Of a stretch of 64,000 bases of DNA, positions 63,200 through 64,000 are shown in pieces; position 1 is the stretch's first letter, and every line of letters starts with the position of its first letter. The translations under genes were made by a program, and so were the position numbers. Origin of the DNA: Tetraselmis striata (Eukaryota > Chlorophyta > Chlorodendrophyceae > Chlorodendrales > Chlorodendraceae); NCBI GenBank assembly GCA_006384855.1, contig VCJN01000558.1, forward strand, positions 1 through 64,000, given 5' to 3'. The notes beneath the pieces are model-generated. The model was not told the origin of the DNA and ran no database searches. It saw only the letters and a program-made list of their open reading frames with translations.

Positions 63200-64000
63200 C
63201 TATATATATTCACACGCAAATGTCTGAAAACCGGACATTCCGTGCCGGATGGGTGGGAATACGGCGTCCGATGCAGCCAAAACCCCAGCAACACGCTATT
63301 CTGTGCACCGCCAATGCACTCCGCCAGCACCGCCTCATTCTCTGTCGATTTCGAAAATGCCTTCACATTATCCACCGCTAATTGCAATTCCCACCGTGTA
63401 ATGTTGTCACGATGTGCGCACACAACAACACTTACTACCGGTTCCGACGCGGATGGAGGCGAGGCTTGCGGAGTGCGTTGGGGGTGCGTAGAGTAGCGTG
63501 CTGCAAATAATTGGGGTGCATCGGACGCCGGATGCCCATCCACCCGGCGTAAAAGACGCGTAATATTCACACTGCTTTATTAACACACAAATGTGTGAAA
63601 ACCGGACATTCCGTGCCGGATGGATGGGAATACGGCGTCCGATGCAGCCAAAACCCCAGCAACACGCTATTCTATGCACCGCCAATGCACTCCGCCAGCA
63701 CCGCCTCATTCTCCGTCGATTTCGAAAATGCCTTCACATTATCCACCGCTAATTGCAATTCCCACCGTGCAATGTTGTCACGATGTGCGCACACAACAAC
63801 ACTCACTACCGGTTCCCACGCGGATGGAGGTGGGGCTGGCGGAGTGCATTGGCGGTGCGTAGAGTAGCGTGCTGCAAATAATTGGGATGCATCGGATGCG
63901 GGATGCCCATCCACCCGGCGTAAAAGACGCGTAATATTCACACTACAGTCAGACACAAATGTGTGAAAACCGGACATTCCGTGCCGGATGGATGGGAATA
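63200..64000 (-). repeat. More ~371-bp satellite units at the window edge
   Basis: Two units and part of a third in right-arm orientation begin abruptly at ACTATATATATTCACACGCA next to the outer arm end, without the inner-arm genes. The last unit is more diverged (GGTGGGGCTGGCGGAGTGCA). The array runs out of the window. Confidence 0.88.

Noticed and set aside
1-64000. Bacterial or viral origin of the window
   Set aside because: Spliced genes with GT-AG introns, a plastid-targeted CURT1-like protein and eukaryotic retroelements contradict it.

Overview
The window is nuclear DNA of a eukaryote, most likely a chlorophyte green alga. The evidence is a thylakoid-curvature (CURT1-like) gene with a plastid transit peptide, genes cut by many short GT-AG introns, a TGTAA poly(A)-type signal after the CURT1 stop, and retroelement types common in green algae. 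The species cannot be named from sequence alone. Host genes fill only the first 9 kb. The remaining 55 kb is a nested graveyard of mobile elements, satellites and duplications.

Layout. 0.3-1 kb: a decayed Ty3/gypsy pol remnant (minus). 1.75-3.85 kb: a ten-exon saccharopine-dehydrogenase-like oxidoreductase gene (minus) that lacks its usual C-terminus. 4.77-6.15 kb: a complete five-exon CURT1-like gene (plus), divergent from the previous one. 8.04-9.14 kb: a two-exon Ser/Thr kinase of CAMK/CDPK type (minus). 9.66-10.6 kb: the 3' end of a LINE-like retroposon and a copia-type LTR. 11.65-17.45 kb: a complete but mutated hAT transposon with TIRs, an imperfect 8-bp target duplication, subterminal GGTGCACC clusters and a transposase that seems to carry a chromodomain before its BED finger. 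17.8-22.5 kb: two copies of a ~470-bp dispersed repeat around AT-rich and tandem-repeat DNA. 22.5-28 kb: a degenerate CACTA/tnp2-type transposase (plus). 28.5-29.7 kb: a second hAT fragment (minus). 30.1-30.9 kb: an unidentified ORF cut by a gypsy LTR. 30.9-36.5 kb: a 5'-truncated Ty3/gypsy element with a methyltransferase-like domain (minus). 38.2-39.9 kb: two overlapping ORFs of a retroposon (minus).

40-64 kb is the most unusual part. A ~2.2-2.6 kb unit (A, 40.03 kb; A', 46.83 kb) is present as direct copies and encodes an unrecognised zinc-finger plus Tudor-like protein. A ~4.6 kb segment forms an almost perfect inverted repeat: left arm 42.26-46.83 kb, right arm 49.64-52.94 kb plus 61.93-63.20 kb. 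The right arm is split at a poly-C tract by a full-length, apparently intact Ty1/copia element (52,959-59,611) joined through a shared LTR to a truncated second copy. Each arm holds three ~371-bp satellite units, a Cys-rich protein with a piggyBac-like zinc ribbon, a divergent basic ORF, and a gene with an acidic/basic repeat tail. The window ends in more satellite units.

Except for the copia polyprotein, most element genes carry frameshifts or stops. Long G or C homopolymers (10-26 nt) recur through the window, several of them inside introns. No rRNA, tRNA or CRISPR array was recognised.
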